Below, one piece after another: positions 15,073 through 23,429 of a stretch of DNA of 34,860 nucleotides (position 1 is its first letter; each line of letters begins with the position of its first letter). Origin of the DNA: Antarctobacter heliothermus (lineage in GTDB: Bacteria > Pseudomonadota > Alphaproteobacteria > Rhodobacterales > Rhodobacteraceae); the NCBI RefSeq assembly GCF_900188425.1, contig NZ_FZON01000051.1, positions 1-34,860 of the forward strand. The letters run 5' to 3'. The notes under the pieces were generated by a model. The model was not told the origin of the DNA. It saw only the letters and a list, made by a program, of their open reading frames with translations, and did not search any database. The translations under genes were made by a program, and so were the position numbers.

Positions 15073-16301
15073 GGCGCAACGACGCCCGCCGCGCACCAGG
15101 CATCGAAGATCTCCAGCGCCTTGTCCGCAAACACGGCATCGTTGATGTGACAGTCGATCCGGTGGCGCGTGACATTGGAGGGCAAGCTCGCCTCCAGCTC
15201 TGTCAGAAACGCACGCAGACCCTCCTTGTCGTGCAGATCCGCGCCTTCGCGGTCCCACTCGCCCAGTCCGCGTTCGGGCAGGATCATCGCAACGGGGCCT
15301 TTGGCCGTCGCCAGTTGATCCGAATGGGCACGCGCAACCTGCTTGCGTTCTTCGGCCCCAAGAACGACAGAGGTCAGCAACCTGTTGTGTGCATGCGCCG
15401 GATGGCCTTTCCATTTGTCGGGCAGCGGCTGCCAGCCGACAATATCGACCAGATCATAGCATCCGGGCGCAACGATCTGCGGTATCCCCACCGCGCCCGC
15501 ATTGGTCAGCCGGTCCGCCCCGGCAGAGATGTTCGACCCGTGCACATGATTGCCCAGTTCCTGCGTGCAAAAGTCGAACACACAGGCAAACGCACCTTGC
15601 GCGGCAAGGCTTTCGAACGCCCGCCCGCCCATGCCTGTGGCGTGAAACACCGCAACCTCAAAACCACGCGCCTCCAGCGCGGGCTTCAACGGGATCACAT
15701 ATTTCAACGCCGAGGTTCCCAACGACATCATTCCGATCAAGGGCTTGCCGGTCTTTGGGCGCTCCACAGCGCGGGCTGCGCCCAGAACGGCCCCCGCCGC
15801 CTGTGACAAGGACGCCTTGCAGACAGAATTGAGCCCGTACAGCCCTCCGGCCCAAAGGATCATCTGCGTGTCCGCCGCCAGCCGATCTGGCGGAATCAGC
15901 GGAGAAAAGGACACCGTCGAGACAATGTATTTCGGCACGCCCAGCGGCAGGGCCGAACACACATCCAGCGCCAGATCTGTGCCCATCGTCCCGCCCAGAA
16001 CGATCATCCCGTCAAACACGCCCTCCGTACACAGGCGCGCCGCCAGCAGGCTGGCCCCCTTGGCCATGATCTGCATGGCGTTGTTTTCGTCGCCGCTGTC
16101 GGTCGCCGCCCGGATGGAACTGCCGCCTTCTGCGGCAACGTCGTGTTTTGAATAATCGGTGGGCGTCGATGGATCGCCAAGGACCGACACGTCCATGGTG
16201 ACAACCTTGCCGCCCTGCGCGCGGATCACCCCGGCCAGATAGCCCAACTCATCGTCCTTGGTGTCGTAGGTGCCGATCACCAGAATGGTCTTGTCGGTCA
16301 T
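15069..16301 (-). CDS. Tm-1-like ATP-binding domain protein (UPF0261)
   Basis: 410 residues, about the usual length for UPF0261. The N-terminal half opens ILVIGTYDTKDDELGYLAGVIRAQGGKVVTMDVSV and continues with DGMIVLGGTMGTDLALDVCSALPLGVPKYIVSTVSFSP. The C-terminal half has MSLGTSALKYVIPLKPALEARGFEVAVFHATGMGGRAFE and HAHNRLLTSVVLGAEERKQVA. These are hallmark stretches of proteins related to the N-terminal domain of tomato Tm-1, which binds ATP and inhibits tomato mosaic virus replication. The bacterial role is not established. In many genomes a TIM-barrel phosphoenolpyruvate-hydrolase-family partner is next door; none is visible here. It is the last gene of a unit with the aldehyde dehydrogenase (9-bp gap) and the tct transporter, which suggests a catabolic role. 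Confidence 0.88.
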   Translation of the reverse strand: MTDKTILVIGTYDTKDDELGYLAGVIRAQGGKVVTMDVSVLGDPSTPTDYSKHDVAAEGGSSIRAATDSGDENNAMQIMAKGASLLAARLCTEGVFDGMIVLGGTMGTDLALDVCSALPLGVPKYIVSTVSFSPLIPPDRLAADTQMILWAGGLYGLNSVCKASLSQAAGAVLGAARAVERPKTGKPLIGMMSLGTSALKYVIPLKPALEARGFEVAVFHATGMGGRAFESLAAQGAFACVFDFCTQELGNHVHGSNISAGADRLTNAGAVGIPQIVAPGCYDLVDIVGWQPLPDKWKGHPAHAHNRLLTSVVLGAEERKQVARAHSDQLATAKGPVAMILPERGLGEWDREGADLHDKEGLRAFLTELEASLPSNVTRHRIDCHINDAVFADKALEIFDAWCAAGVVAP

Positions 16302-16310
16302 GTCGCCCCC

Positions 16311-17795
16311 TTACAGCTTGATCCAGGCTGTCTTCAGGTTGATGTATTTGTCGATGGCGTGCAGCGATTTGTCGGACCCATTGCCGGACTGCCCGACTCC
16401 GCCCAGCGGCACTGTCCCGTCCGCCCCGCCGTAGGTGTTCACATGCATCACGCCGGTGCGCACATCGCGGATCATCCGGTGGGCCCGGCCCAGCGTCGAA
16501 GTCCAGACCGCACCCGCCAGCCCGTAAACCGTGGCGTTGGCGATGCGTACCGCCTCATCATCGGTTGCAAACGGTGTCACGGCCAGTACCGGGCCGAACA
16601 CCTCGTTTTGCGCCAGCGTTGCGTCGGGCGTGACGCCGGTCACGATGGTGGGCGCCATGTAGTAGCCGCCCGTTTCGGCAAGGATGCGGTGCCCACCGAT
16701 GACAACCTGCCCACCCTCGGCCTGCGCGGTGTCGACGAACCGCAGGTTCTGCGCCAGCTGCACGTCAGAGTTCACCGCACCGATCTGCGTATCCACCTGC
16801 AGCGGGTCGCCCACCCGCATGGCCTGCGCCGCCTTGGCGACCTCGGCCACGAATTCGTCATGGATTGCGGCCTCAACCAGCAACCGCGACCCGGCAACGC
16901 AGACCTGCCCGGCATTGCGAAAGATCCCTGCGGCGGAGACCTTGGCGGCCTCTGCCAGATCGGGGGCGTCGGCAAAGACGATGTTGGGGGATTTGCCACC
17001 CAGTTCCAGATAGACGCGTTTCATGTTGGAGCGGGCGGCGTATTCCATCAGCCGCCGCCCCGTGGCACCCGACCCGGTGAACACCAGAACGTCCACATCC
17101 ATCGACAAGCCCAGCGCCTGACCGACCACCGCGCCCTCACCCGTCACAACATTCAGCACCCCCGGCGGCAGCCCGGCCTCCAGCGCCAGTTCGGCCAGAC
17201 GCAGCAACGTCAAAGACGCGGTTTCCGCCGGTTTCAGCACAACGGAATTGCCCATCGCCAGCGCCGGACCCAGCTTCCACGCGCCGATCATCATGGGAAA
17301 GTTCCACGGAACAATCGCGCCGACAACGCCGACCGGCTCTTTGTGGATCAGGCCCAGAATATCGCCCGCCGTCGGGGCGATTTCGCCATAGATCTTGTCC
17401 AGCGCCTCGGCGTAGTATCGGATCGTGGCAGCGGCAGACCCCGGTTCCGCCTTGAGCGCCATGCCGATTTCGGTGCCGTTGTCACGCACCCCAAGCACCG
17501 CAAGCTCCAGCGCGTTGGCCTCTATCAGGTCGGCCCATTTCATCAGAACCTTCTTGCGCGCGGCAGGCGGTTGCCCGGCCCAGCGCCGATCCTCAAAGGC
17601 CGCGCGGGCCGACGCAATCGCCGTGTCCATATCGGCCGCCGTGCCCCGCGCAACGGTCGTCAACACCTGCCCGTCAATGGGCGAGACAACATCCAGTGTC
17701 GCGCCATCAGAGGCAGCAACATGCTGGCCCTCGATCAGATGCGAAAAGGCGGGAACGGGCCGCGCCCGCAGGATATCTATCTTGCCTTGGTCCAT
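16311..17795 (-). CDS. aldehyde dehydrogenase, PuuC/gamma-aminobutyraldehyde-type
   Basis: 494 residues. The aldehyde dehydrogenase landmarks are all present: VGAIVPWNFPMMIGAWKLGPALAMGNSVVLKPAE with the catalytic Asn, FTGSGATGRRLME, the general base in VYLELGGKSPNIVFADAPDL, the nucleophile Cys in NAGQVCVAGSRLL, NEVFGPVLAVTPF, and the ending GGVGQSGNGSDKSLHAIDKYINLKTAWIKL. The last segment and FADAPDL closely resemble E. coli PuuC, which oxidises gamma-glutamyl-aminobutyraldehyde. The true substrate is not shown. The ATG at 17795, with GAGGTGACCCCG before it, is preferred over a much longer frame running back into tctA. It sits just after tctA, and a class III aminotransferase in the divergent arm could supply its aldehyde. 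Confidence 0.88.
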   Translation of the reverse strand: MDQGKIDILRARPVPAFSHLIEGQHVAASDGATLDVVSPIDGQVLTTVARGTAADMDTAIASARAAFEDRRWAGQPPAARKKVLMKWADLIEANALELAVLGVRDNGTEIGMALKAEPGSAAATIRYYAEALDKIYGEIAPTAGDILGLIHKEPVGVVGAIVPWNFPMMIGAWKLGPALAMGNSVVLKPAETASLTLLRLAELALEAGLPPGVLNVVTGEGAVVGQALGLSMDVDVLVFTGSGATGRRLMEYAARSNMKRVYLELGGKSPNIVFADAPDLAEAAKVSAAGIFRNAGQVCVAGSRLLVEAAIHDEFVAEVAKAAQAMRVGDPLQVDTQIGAVNSDVQLAQNLRFVDTAQAEGGQVVIGGHRILAETGGYYMAPTIVTGVTPDATLAQNEVFGPVLAVTPFATDDEAVRIANATVYGLAGAVWTSTLGRAHRMIRDVRTGVMHVNTYGGADGTVPLGGVGQSGNGSDKSLHAIDKYINLKTAWIKL

Positions 17796-17800
17796 CGGGG

Positions 17801-19318
17801 TCACCTCATCTGGCTGTCGTGCATGTCGTGGTCTTCCTCTGGCTGATGGGCGCGCCACTCTTTGACCAGCGTCCGGATGTGCAGCGCCAGAACCAGCAGG
17901 ATCAGCAGAAAGAGGATGAAGGAAATCGGCCGATCGATCATGTCGAACGGCGTCTTGAGCCGGGGCAGCGCCGAGCGCAGCTTGACCTCCATGATGCCGC
18001 CCAGAACCATGCCAAGGATGATCGGCACAATCGGCAGGTTCAGCCGTTTGAGGATCAGGCCAAGTACACCAAACCCGGCTGAGATCATGCAATCCGTCAG
18101 TGAATTGCGCAGCGAATAGACCCCCACAAACGACAGCAGCAGGATCATCACCCCCAGAAACCGGGTCGGCACGCGGATGATTTTTGTCAGCAGGTTGGTG
18201 GAGAACAGCAGGAACACCATCACGATGACGTTCAACGCGATCAGCGCAAAGTAGAGCCCGTAGACAAGGTCGATATTGTTCTGGAACAGCTGCGGACCGG
18301 GGATGACGTTGTGGACGTAGAACACCGACAGCATCATCGCGGTCAGCGCCTCACCCGGAATGCCCAGCGCCAACAGCGGGATCATCGCGGCGGCGGGGAC
18401 CGCGTTGTTGGCCGCCTCCGAGGCAATCAACCCTTCGGGAGAGCCTTTGCCGAATTCCTCTGGCGTTTTCGAGGTCTTCTGCGCGTAGGTGTAGCTCATG
18501 AATTGCGCGGTGAATTCGCCGGTTCCGGGGATCATCCCAAGGATCACGCCAAAGCCCGAGGCGACGGTGGCGACGCGCTTGTGTTTTAGCAGCTCCTTGA
18601 ACCCGGCGGACATCTTGCCTTTGACCGGCTTGGCGTCCGGGCTGCTGTCTGGCGCGGTCAAAAGGAAAAACGCCTGACTGAGCGCAAAGAGGCCCAACAC
18701 CACGACAATCAGATTAATGCCGGAACTGAGGAACGAATACCCGAAGGTATACCGTTGCGAATATGTCACGGCGTCCAGCCCGACGGTCTGCAAGAAGATG
18801 CCGAACATCGCCAGCAACCCGGCGGCAAAGATCTGCCCCCGGTGCGCAAGGATCACCAGCAGGATGCCCAGCAGGGCCGCCAGAAAGATCTCGCGGCTGC
18901 CGAACATCGGAGCAACAATCGCCAGCACCGGCGACAGAATGATCAGGCACCCGATCCCGAACAGCCCGCCCCAAAACGACGCGCTATAGGCAAGCGATAC
19001 CGCGCGGTGCGCCTCTCCGCGTTGCGTCATGGGATAGCCGTCGTAAGAGGTCAACGCGTTCACCGCCGTGCCGGGCGTGTTGATCAGCACCGCCGGGATT
19101 GCGCCGCCGTACATGGACGATCCGTATATGCCGAGCAACATGGTCAAACCCACAATCGGGTCCAGGGAAAAGGTGGCGGGCAACAGGATGGCAATCGCCA
19201 CAGCAGGGCCGACCCCCGGAATGGCCCCGATGATCACACCGCCGACAGAGCCCACCAGCAACGCCAGCATCACATCCCACCGAGCGAGCATTTCCAGTCC
19301 TGAAAGCAGGTTTTCCAT
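17801..19318 (-). CDS. tctA: tripartite tricarboxylate transporter, large permease TctA
   Basis: 505 residues, about 12 membrane segments, the normal size of TctA. Family blocks are VGGVIIGAIPGVGPAVAIAILLPATFSLDP near the start, GSSMYGGAIPAVLINTPGTAVNALTSYDGYPMTQRGEA (the conserved loop), GFGVILGMIPGTGEFTAQFMSYTYAQKTSKTPEEFGKGSPEGLIASEAANNAV in the second repeat, and IPLLALGIPGEALTAMMLSVF. It is the channel subunit for a carboxylate captured by TctC in the periplasm, driven by an ion gradient. The C-terminus ends EEDHDMHDSQMR. It is in an operon tctC-tctB-tctA and the aldehyde dehydrogenase start lies six bases after its stop. The substrate is not known. Confidence 0.94.
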   Translation of the reverse strand: MENLLSGLEMLARWDVMLALLVGSVGGVIIGAIPGVGPAVAIAILLPATFSLDPIVGLTMLLGIYGSSMYGGAIPAVLINTPGTAVNALTSYDGYPMTQRGEAHRAVSLAYSASFWGGLFGIGCLIILSPVLAIVAPMFGSREIFLAALLGILLVILAHRGQIFAAGLLAMFGIFLQTVGLDAVTYSQRYTFGYSFLSSGINLIVVVLGLFALSQAFFLLTAPDSSPDAKPVKGKMSAGFKELLKHKRVATVASGFGVILGMIPGTGEFTAQFMSYTYAQKTSKTPEEFGKGSPEGLIASEAANNAVPAAAMIPLLALGIPGEALTAMMLSVFYVHNVIPGPQLFQNNIDLVYGLYFALIALNVIVMVFLLFSTNLLTKIIRVPTRFLGVMILLLSFVGVYSLRNSLTDCMISAGFGVLGLILKRLNLPIVPIILGMVLGGIMEVKLRSALPRLKTPFDMIDRPISFILFLLILLVLALHIRTLVKEWRAHQPEEDHDMHDSQMR

Positions 19319-19330
19319 TGGTCGGTCCGA

Positions 19331-19870
19331 TCAGAAGTATGTCAGCATGATCTGGCGCAGCCCGTCCGGCAGTGCCTCGTAGACCATGCCTGCGGGCAGG
19401 TTCACCTTCAGCAACGTTTTGAACAGCAGCACGATCACGACGCCAGACACGGCTGCGGCGATCAATATGAACGGGCGCCGATAGCCGACGCGCAAGGCAA
19501 GAAGGACGGCGAAAACAACGGTGGTCGGCAGGTACCCGGCATAGGGCACGGCAATCGCATACAAAATGAACCAACCCGCATATTCCAGCGAACACACCCA
19601 CAGCCAGACCTCTTGCCAGCGACCGGCAATACGCTCTGACAGGGCCGATCCCAGCAGGTGAAACCCCGCGAACACCGCCATGCCTCCCAATGAAACCGCA
19701 GGCCAGAACCTGGGTTGCGCGAACAGCTTGCCACCGTTTTTCCATGTAGTCTGATCGGCCAGTTGCGACAACAACAGAACGCTGACGATCAGGGCAAACC
19801 ATGCAAAGGCAATGTCACCCGGTCGCCGATACCGCTTGAACAAGGATTGCAGCGTCTTGACGCGCGACAT
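19331..19870 (-). CDS. tctB: tripartite tricarboxylate transporter, small subunit TctB
   Basis: 179 residues with about four hydrophobic membrane segments, including IAFAWFALIVSVLLLSQLAD, FWPAVSLGGMAVFAGFHLLG, YAGWFILYAIAVPYAGYLPTTVVFAVLLALRVG and FILIAAAVSGVVIVLLFKTLLKVNLPAG. TctB proteins are poorly conserved, and the call rests on size, topology, the typical GYLPTT motif and position between tctC and tctA. The protein accompanies TctA in the inner membrane. The ATG at 19870 gives a basic N-terminus (MSRVKTLQSLFKRYRR). Twelve bases separate it from tctA. A strong hairpin lies in the gap upstream toward tctC. Confidence 0.9.
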   Translation of the reverse strand: MSRVKTLQSLFKRYRRPGDIAFAWFALIVSVLLLSQLADQTTWKNGGKLFAQPRFWPAVSLGGMAVFAGFHLLGSALSERIAGRWQEVWLWVCSLEYAGWFILYAIAVPYAGYLPTTVVFAVLLALRVGYRRPFILIAAAVSGVVIVLLFKTLLKVNLPAGMVYEALPDGLRQIMLTYF

Positions 19871-19901
19871 GACCAGCCCCCGCTTGATCTGAAAAGTTGG
19901 A

Positions 19902-19926
19902 GGCCGGGCAGTGTTCCCGCCCGGCC
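19902..19926 (-). repeat. intercistronic stem-loop between tctC and tctB
   Basis: GGCCGGGC (19902-19909) and GCCCGGCC (19919-19926) form a perfect 8-bp GC stem with a 9-nt loop. In the minus-strand transcript it lies 14 bases after the tctC stop and is followed by TCCAACTTTTC. It probably protects the tctC mRNA or partly ends transcription, so that the binding protein is made in excess. It parallels the rhaS-rhaT hairpin. Confidence 0.65.
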
Positions 19927-19940
19927 CCGTTGGCCCGGTG

Positions 19941-20885
19941 TTATTCGGCCAGCATGGCCTCTATGCGGGCCATCGTTTCGATATCCTTGGCGATCTGATC
20001 GACGACCTCTGCGGCAGGCTGCCAATAGACCGATGCGCCGGTTTCGGCGGCCAGCGCCTGAGCCCGTTCGGACATCACTGTCTCTTGCGCGACGGCGATG
20101 ATCTTGTCCTGAACATCCTGCGGCGTGTCCTTGTGAACAAACAGGCCATTCCACAGCGCGACGTCCAGATCGGGGGCCAGTTCGGCCACCGTCGGGGCAT
20201 CCGGGGTCAGCGGGATACGTTCCGAGCCAATCGAGGCAAGCACCTTGACCTCATCCAGACAGGGCAGGATCTGCTGCAAGGTCGTGTTCATCACGTCAAC
20301 ATCGCCCGACGCCAGCGTGTTGCAATCCAGCGCATCAAATGCAGCATCCGCCGCGAACGAAAACCCCATCTCCTTGGCCAGACCAAACGTCACCTGCGTC
20401 GGCACAAGGGGCGCACCAAAGTGGCCCAGCACCACGTCGTTTTCCTTGGCGTAGGCAGCCAGACCCTCAACGTCGTCATAGGGTGCGTCGCCGCCCGTCG
20501 CGATCACAAAGGGATAGGTCAGAAAGTTGCCCAGCGGCACAAACGGATCGGGGTTCAGGTCGGGGATGCCGATCTGCGGCCCCACCACCGGAATCGCGAT
20601 GATGAAAGAGCCGATTGTATACCCGTCGGCAGGCGCATTCGCGACCTCGATCGCGCCGGGGAACGGGCCGCCGCCGCCACCCGGTTTGTTCACCACGGCC
20701 GTGGGCACGTCATAAGCCGCCGAAAAGTCCTCGGCGATCATACGCGTCAAGACGTCTTCCAGGTCACCCGGGGGCCACGGCACGACAAACTGGACAGGCT
20801 TCTCGGGATACTCGGCCTGCGCCACGCCGGTCACAGCCGCCATCGCCAGTGCCATTGCGGTCACGGATTTCAGAACCTTGGACAT
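19941..20885 (-). CDS. tctC: tripartite tricarboxylate transporter, periplasmic binding protein TctC
   Basis: 314 residues. A signal peptide is evident (MSKVLKSVTAMALAMAAVTGVAQA, cleavage before EYPEKPVQ). The mature part begins with the family's YPEKPVQFVVPWPPGDLEDVLTRMIAEDFSAAYDVPTAVVNKPGGGG, the segment that contacts the carboxylate ligand in Bug/TctC proteins. Later LTPDAPTVAELAPDLDVALWNGLFVHKDTPQDVQDKI is also typical. PPGDLED replaces the more common PPGGxxD, so ligand choice may differ. The ribosome-binding site GGGAG precedes the ATG at 20885. It is the first gene of tctCBA-ALDH-UPF0261, divergent from the IclR gene. Confidence 0.93.
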   Translation of the reverse strand: MSKVLKSVTAMALAMAAVTGVAQAEYPEKPVQFVVPWPPGDLEDVLTRMIAEDFSAAYDVPTAVVNKPGGGGGPFPGAIEVANAPADGYTIGSFIIAIPVVGPQIGIPDLNPDPFVPLGNFLTYPFVIATGGDAPYDDVEGLAAYAKENDVVLGHFGAPLVPTQVTFGLAKEMGFSFAADAAFDALDCNTLASGDVDVMNTTLQQILPCLDEVKVLASIGSERIPLTPDAPTVAELAPDLDVALWNGLFVHKDTPQDVQDKIIAVAQETVMSERAQALAAETGASVYWQPAAEVVDQIAKDIETMARIEAMLAE

Positions 20886-20903
20886 TTCTTTCTCCCTGCG
20901 GTG

Positions 20904-20920
20904 GGTTCATATGCTGAACC
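20904..20920. promoter_or_regulatory. candidate IclR-type operator in the tctC leader
   Basis: GGTTCA (20904-20909) and TGAACC (20915-20920) form an inverted repeat with a 5-bp spacer. It lies between the tctC promoter and its ribosome-binding site, within the 115-bp region shared with the divergent IclR gene. The position fits control by that regulator, but the match to a known IclR consensus is not exact. Confidence 0.45.
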
Positions 20921-20935
20921 GCTGTTTCGGAAAAA

Positions 20936-20964
20936 AGGTTGCCTTGTTAATTTTGGTGTGTCAA
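20936..20964 (-). promoter_or_regulatory. candidate promoter of the tctCBA operon
   Basis: Minus-strand TTGACA (20964-20959), then 17 bases, then CAACCT (20941-20936). The -35 is perfect and the -10 is weak, which would fit an activated or tightly controlled promoter. The predicted start near 20930 leaves a leader of about 45 nt containing the GGTTCA/TGAACC repeat. Confidence 0.4.
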
Positions 20965-21000
20965 ACTTTTTTTGATTTCCGATGGAAGGCAACGACACAA

Positions 21001-21810
21001 ATGTCCTCTGCAACCAAAACGCTGGAGCTGCTGTCATTCTTCTCGGCCTCCCGGCCGGAGATCGGGCTGTCCCAGTTGTGCCGCATCGCGGGGCGGGACA
21101 AGGCAACGACCTATCGCCACTTGCAGGCACTTGAATACGCGGGGTTTGTCGAGAAAAACCCGACCACCAGACATTACCGGCTCGGCCCGGCTGTCCTGCA
21201 TTTGGCACAGGTGCGCGAAGCAACCGTGCCCCGCAAGGCAGCTGTGCAATTGTCCCTGTCACAGCTAGCGGACGCGACGGGGGAAACCGCGCATGTTTCG
21301 GTGCTGTCCGGGACCGTGGTCTATTCTCTGGCGTCCTGCGAATCGCCCAGACACGGAACACGGGCCGTCATCGACATCACGACCTTTCCGTTGCACGCGA
21401 CCGCAACGGGCATCTGCGCGCTGGCCTTTGGCCCTGCTGACCTGTTCGACGTCGCCGCAGCACATCTGGACAGGTTTACCGCCAATACGCCCACCACCCC
21501 GCAGGCGGTCTCCAACCTGGTGGACAACGCGCGGACGACCGGCTTTGGCAGTTCGAACGGCAACTATGAATCCGAGGTCTACAGCCTGTCCGCGCCACTG
21601 TTCGACCAGACAGAGCTGTTCGTCGGGGCCGTCACCGTGGCCAGTGTCGCGTCGCGGTTCACGCCGGATCTGGAACGCAAGATCAAGAGGGAACTTGCCA
21701 AGGCAAGCCGTGAGATCACCCACAATTGGGGCGGCACGCTGCCCACCGGAGTCGAGGCCGCCTGGGCCGAGACCCTGTCACCTTTGCACGCAATGGACAC
21801 CACATCATGA
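21001..21810 (+). CDS. IclR-family transcriptional regulator
   Basis: 269 residues. The N-terminal winged helix-turn-helix is SATKTLELLSFFSASRPEIGLSQLCRIAGRDKATTYRHLQALEYAGFVEKNPTTRHYRLGPAVLHLAQ, the standard IclR layout. The C-terminal effector domain shows ETAHVSVLSGTVVYSLASCESPRHGTR, FPLHATATGICALAF (family form: LHxTAxGKAxLAF, with Lys replaced) and DNARTTGFGSSNGNYESEVYSLSAPLFD. The ATG at 21001, with GGAAGG before it, is preferred to an in-frame start at 20878 that would cross the whole divergent promoter. Its stop overlaps the aminotransferase start (ATGA), so the two are one operon. It probably controls both this pair and the divergent tct arm. Confidence 0.9.
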   Translation: MSSATKTLELLSFFSASRPEIGLSQLCRIAGRDKATTYRHLQALEYAGFVEKNPTTRHYRLGPAVLHLAQVREATVPRKAAVQLSLSQLADATGETAHVSVLSGTVVYSLASCESPRHGTRAVIDITTFPLHATATGICALAFGPADLFDVAAAHLDRFTANTPTTPQAVSNLVDNARTTGFGSSNGNYESEVYSLSAPLFDQTELFVGAVTVASVASRFTPDLERKIKRELAKASREITHNWGGTLPTGVEAAWAETLSPLHAMDTTS

Positions 21811-23153
21811 AAGACTCCAACTTCCTCAAGGAACACAATGGCCGCCTGATGTGGCACCCCATGACCTCGCCGCAGGACAGCCTCCAAAACCCGCCCAAGA
21901 TCATCACCGGGTCGGGCGGTGTCACCATCACGGACATCGACGGGCATTCGGTCGTCGATGCGGTAGGTGGTCTGTGGAACGTGAATCTTGGCTATTCCTG
22001 CCAGCCGATCAAGGACGCGATGGCGGCGCAACTGGACACCCTGCCCTATTATTCCACCTTTCGCGGCACCTCGAACGATGTGGCGATTGAGCTGTCGTTT
22101 GAGCTGAGCCAGTTCTTTGCCCCCGATGGCCTGTCACGCGCCTTTTTCACCTCTGGCGGGTCGGATTCCGTGGAAACCGCGCTGCGCCTGGCGCGGCAAT
22201 ACCACAAGCTGCGCGGCGAGGCGGGCCGAACCAAATACCTGAGCCTCAAGAAAGGCTACCACGGCACTCATTTCGGCGGCGCGTCCGTCAATGGCAACGC
22301 CAACTTCCGCACCGCGTATGAGCCGCTCTTGCCCGGATGTTTCCACATCCCCGCGCCGTACACCTACCGCAATCCGTTTAATGAATCCGATCCAGAGCGG
22401 CTGGCGCAACTCTGCGCCGCTGCCCTTGAGGACGAGATCGCCTTTCAGGGGGCGAACACAATCGCCGCCATGATCATGGAACCGATCCTGGGCGCGGGCG
22501 GTGTCATTCCTCCGCATAAATCCTTTGCGCCCATGGTGCAGGAGATTTGCAACCGCAACGGCATTCTGTTGATCACCGATGAGGTCATCACTGCCTATGG
22601 GCGCACCGGCGCGTGGTCTGGCGCCCGCCTTTGGGGCATCAAGCCCGACATGATGTGTACAGCCAAGGCCATCACCAACGGCTATTTCCCCTTTGGCGCG
22701 GTCATGTTGGGCGACCGGATGATCGACGCATTCGAGGACAACCCCTCAGCCAAGATTGGCCATGGCTATACCTATTCCGGTCATCCAGTCGGGGCAGCAG
22801 CGGCGCTGGCCTGTCTGGCCGAAACAAAACGCCTGAACGTGGTCGAAAACGCCACAGCGCGGGGCACACAACTATATGAAGGCTGTCAGAAACTGATGGA
22901 GAAACACGGTATCATCGGCGACGTGCGCGGGGGCCACGGGTTGATGACCGCCCTTGAACTGGTCAGCGACCGGGCCACGAAAAAGCCCATCGACGCAGCC
23001 ACAGCCGCGACAGTCCAGGAAATCGCTTACCAGAACGGTGCCATGGTCCGGGTGTCCGGTCCCAATGTCATCCTGTCGCCACCGCTGATCCTGACCAAAG
23101 CGGACGTCGACACAATTCTGTCGGCGCTGGATTCCGGGTTCGCAGCGGCCTGA
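21807..23153 (+). CDS. class III pyridoxal-phosphate aminotransferase (omega-transaminase type)
   Basis: 448 residues. The fold-type I class III pattern is complete: LMWHPMTSP and the N-terminal VVDAVGGLWNVNLGYSCQPI, the phosphate-binding FFTSGGSDSVETALRLARQYH, KKGYHGTHFGGASVNGN, the acidic IMEPILGAGGVIPPH, LLITDEVITAYGRTG with the Asp for the cofactor ring nitrogen, and the Schiff-base Lys in MMCTAKAITNGYFPFGAVML. These enzymes move an amino group from an amine or omega-amino acid to pyruvate or 2-oxoglutarate, leaving an aldehyde. Beta-alanine, taurine and diamine aminotransferases look alike, so the substrate is left open. The overlap with the IclR gene implies coupled expression. The divergent aldehyde dehydrogenase could oxidise its product. 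Confidence 0.9.
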   Translation: MKDSNFLKEHNGRLMWHPMTSPQDSLQNPPKIITGSGGVTITDIDGHSVVDAVGGLWNVNLGYSCQPIKDAMAAQLDTLPYYSTFRGTSNDVAIELSFELSQFFAPDGLSRAFFTSGGSDSVETALRLARQYHKLRGEAGRTKYLSLKKGYHGTHFGGASVNGNANFRTAYEPLLPGCFHIPAPYTYRNPFNESDPERLAQLCAAALEDEIAFQGANTIAAMIMEPILGAGGVIPPHKSFAPMVQEICNRNGILLITDEVITAYGRTGAWSGARLWGIKPDMMCTAKAITNGYFPFGAVMLGDRMIDAFEDNPSAKIGHGYTYSGHPVGAAAALACLAETKRLNVVENATARGTQLYEGCQKLMEKHGIIGDVRGGHGLMTALELVSDRATKKPIDAATAATVQEIAYQNGAMVRVSGPNVILSPPLILTKADVDTILSALDSGFAAA

Positions 23154-23169
23154 GGCGTCGCATCTCCAG

Positions 23170-23194
23170 GGCAGTCCGGTGTTCCGGACCTGCC
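23170..23194 (+). terminator. hairpin after the aminotransferase gene
   Basis: GGCAGTCCGG (23170-23179) folds onto CCGGACCTGCC (23184-23194) with a TGTT loop and one bulged C. It begins 17 bp after the stop codon. It has no following T-run, so if it ends transcription it does so weakly or with Rho. The rest of 23195-23429 shows no gene or clear signal. Confidence 0.45.
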
Positions 23195-23429
23195 GTGGGA
23201 CGACGCGTGGGTGGTCGGGCGGCCCGCTTTTCGTCGCGGAGCGGCAAAGGGCAGACCCAAGTGAACGCGCAGCATTGCCAAATTAAGGACTGACCATAGC
23301 GGCATTCTCGGGCCGCCTGTGATGCCTTTATGACAACCCGCTAGGACAGATGTCCAAGGGTCTTCCTTTCGGCATGCGCCCTAGCCGGGCTCGACATGGA
23401 CTGGCTTTGAGTCTTGACCCCAAGGGAAT

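Noticed and set aside
20878-21000. Longer N-terminus for the IclR regulator starting at 20878
   Set aside because: The extension would run through the divergent promoter region and the tctC start, and its residues do not fit the IclR family. The ATG at 21001 has a ribosome-binding site.
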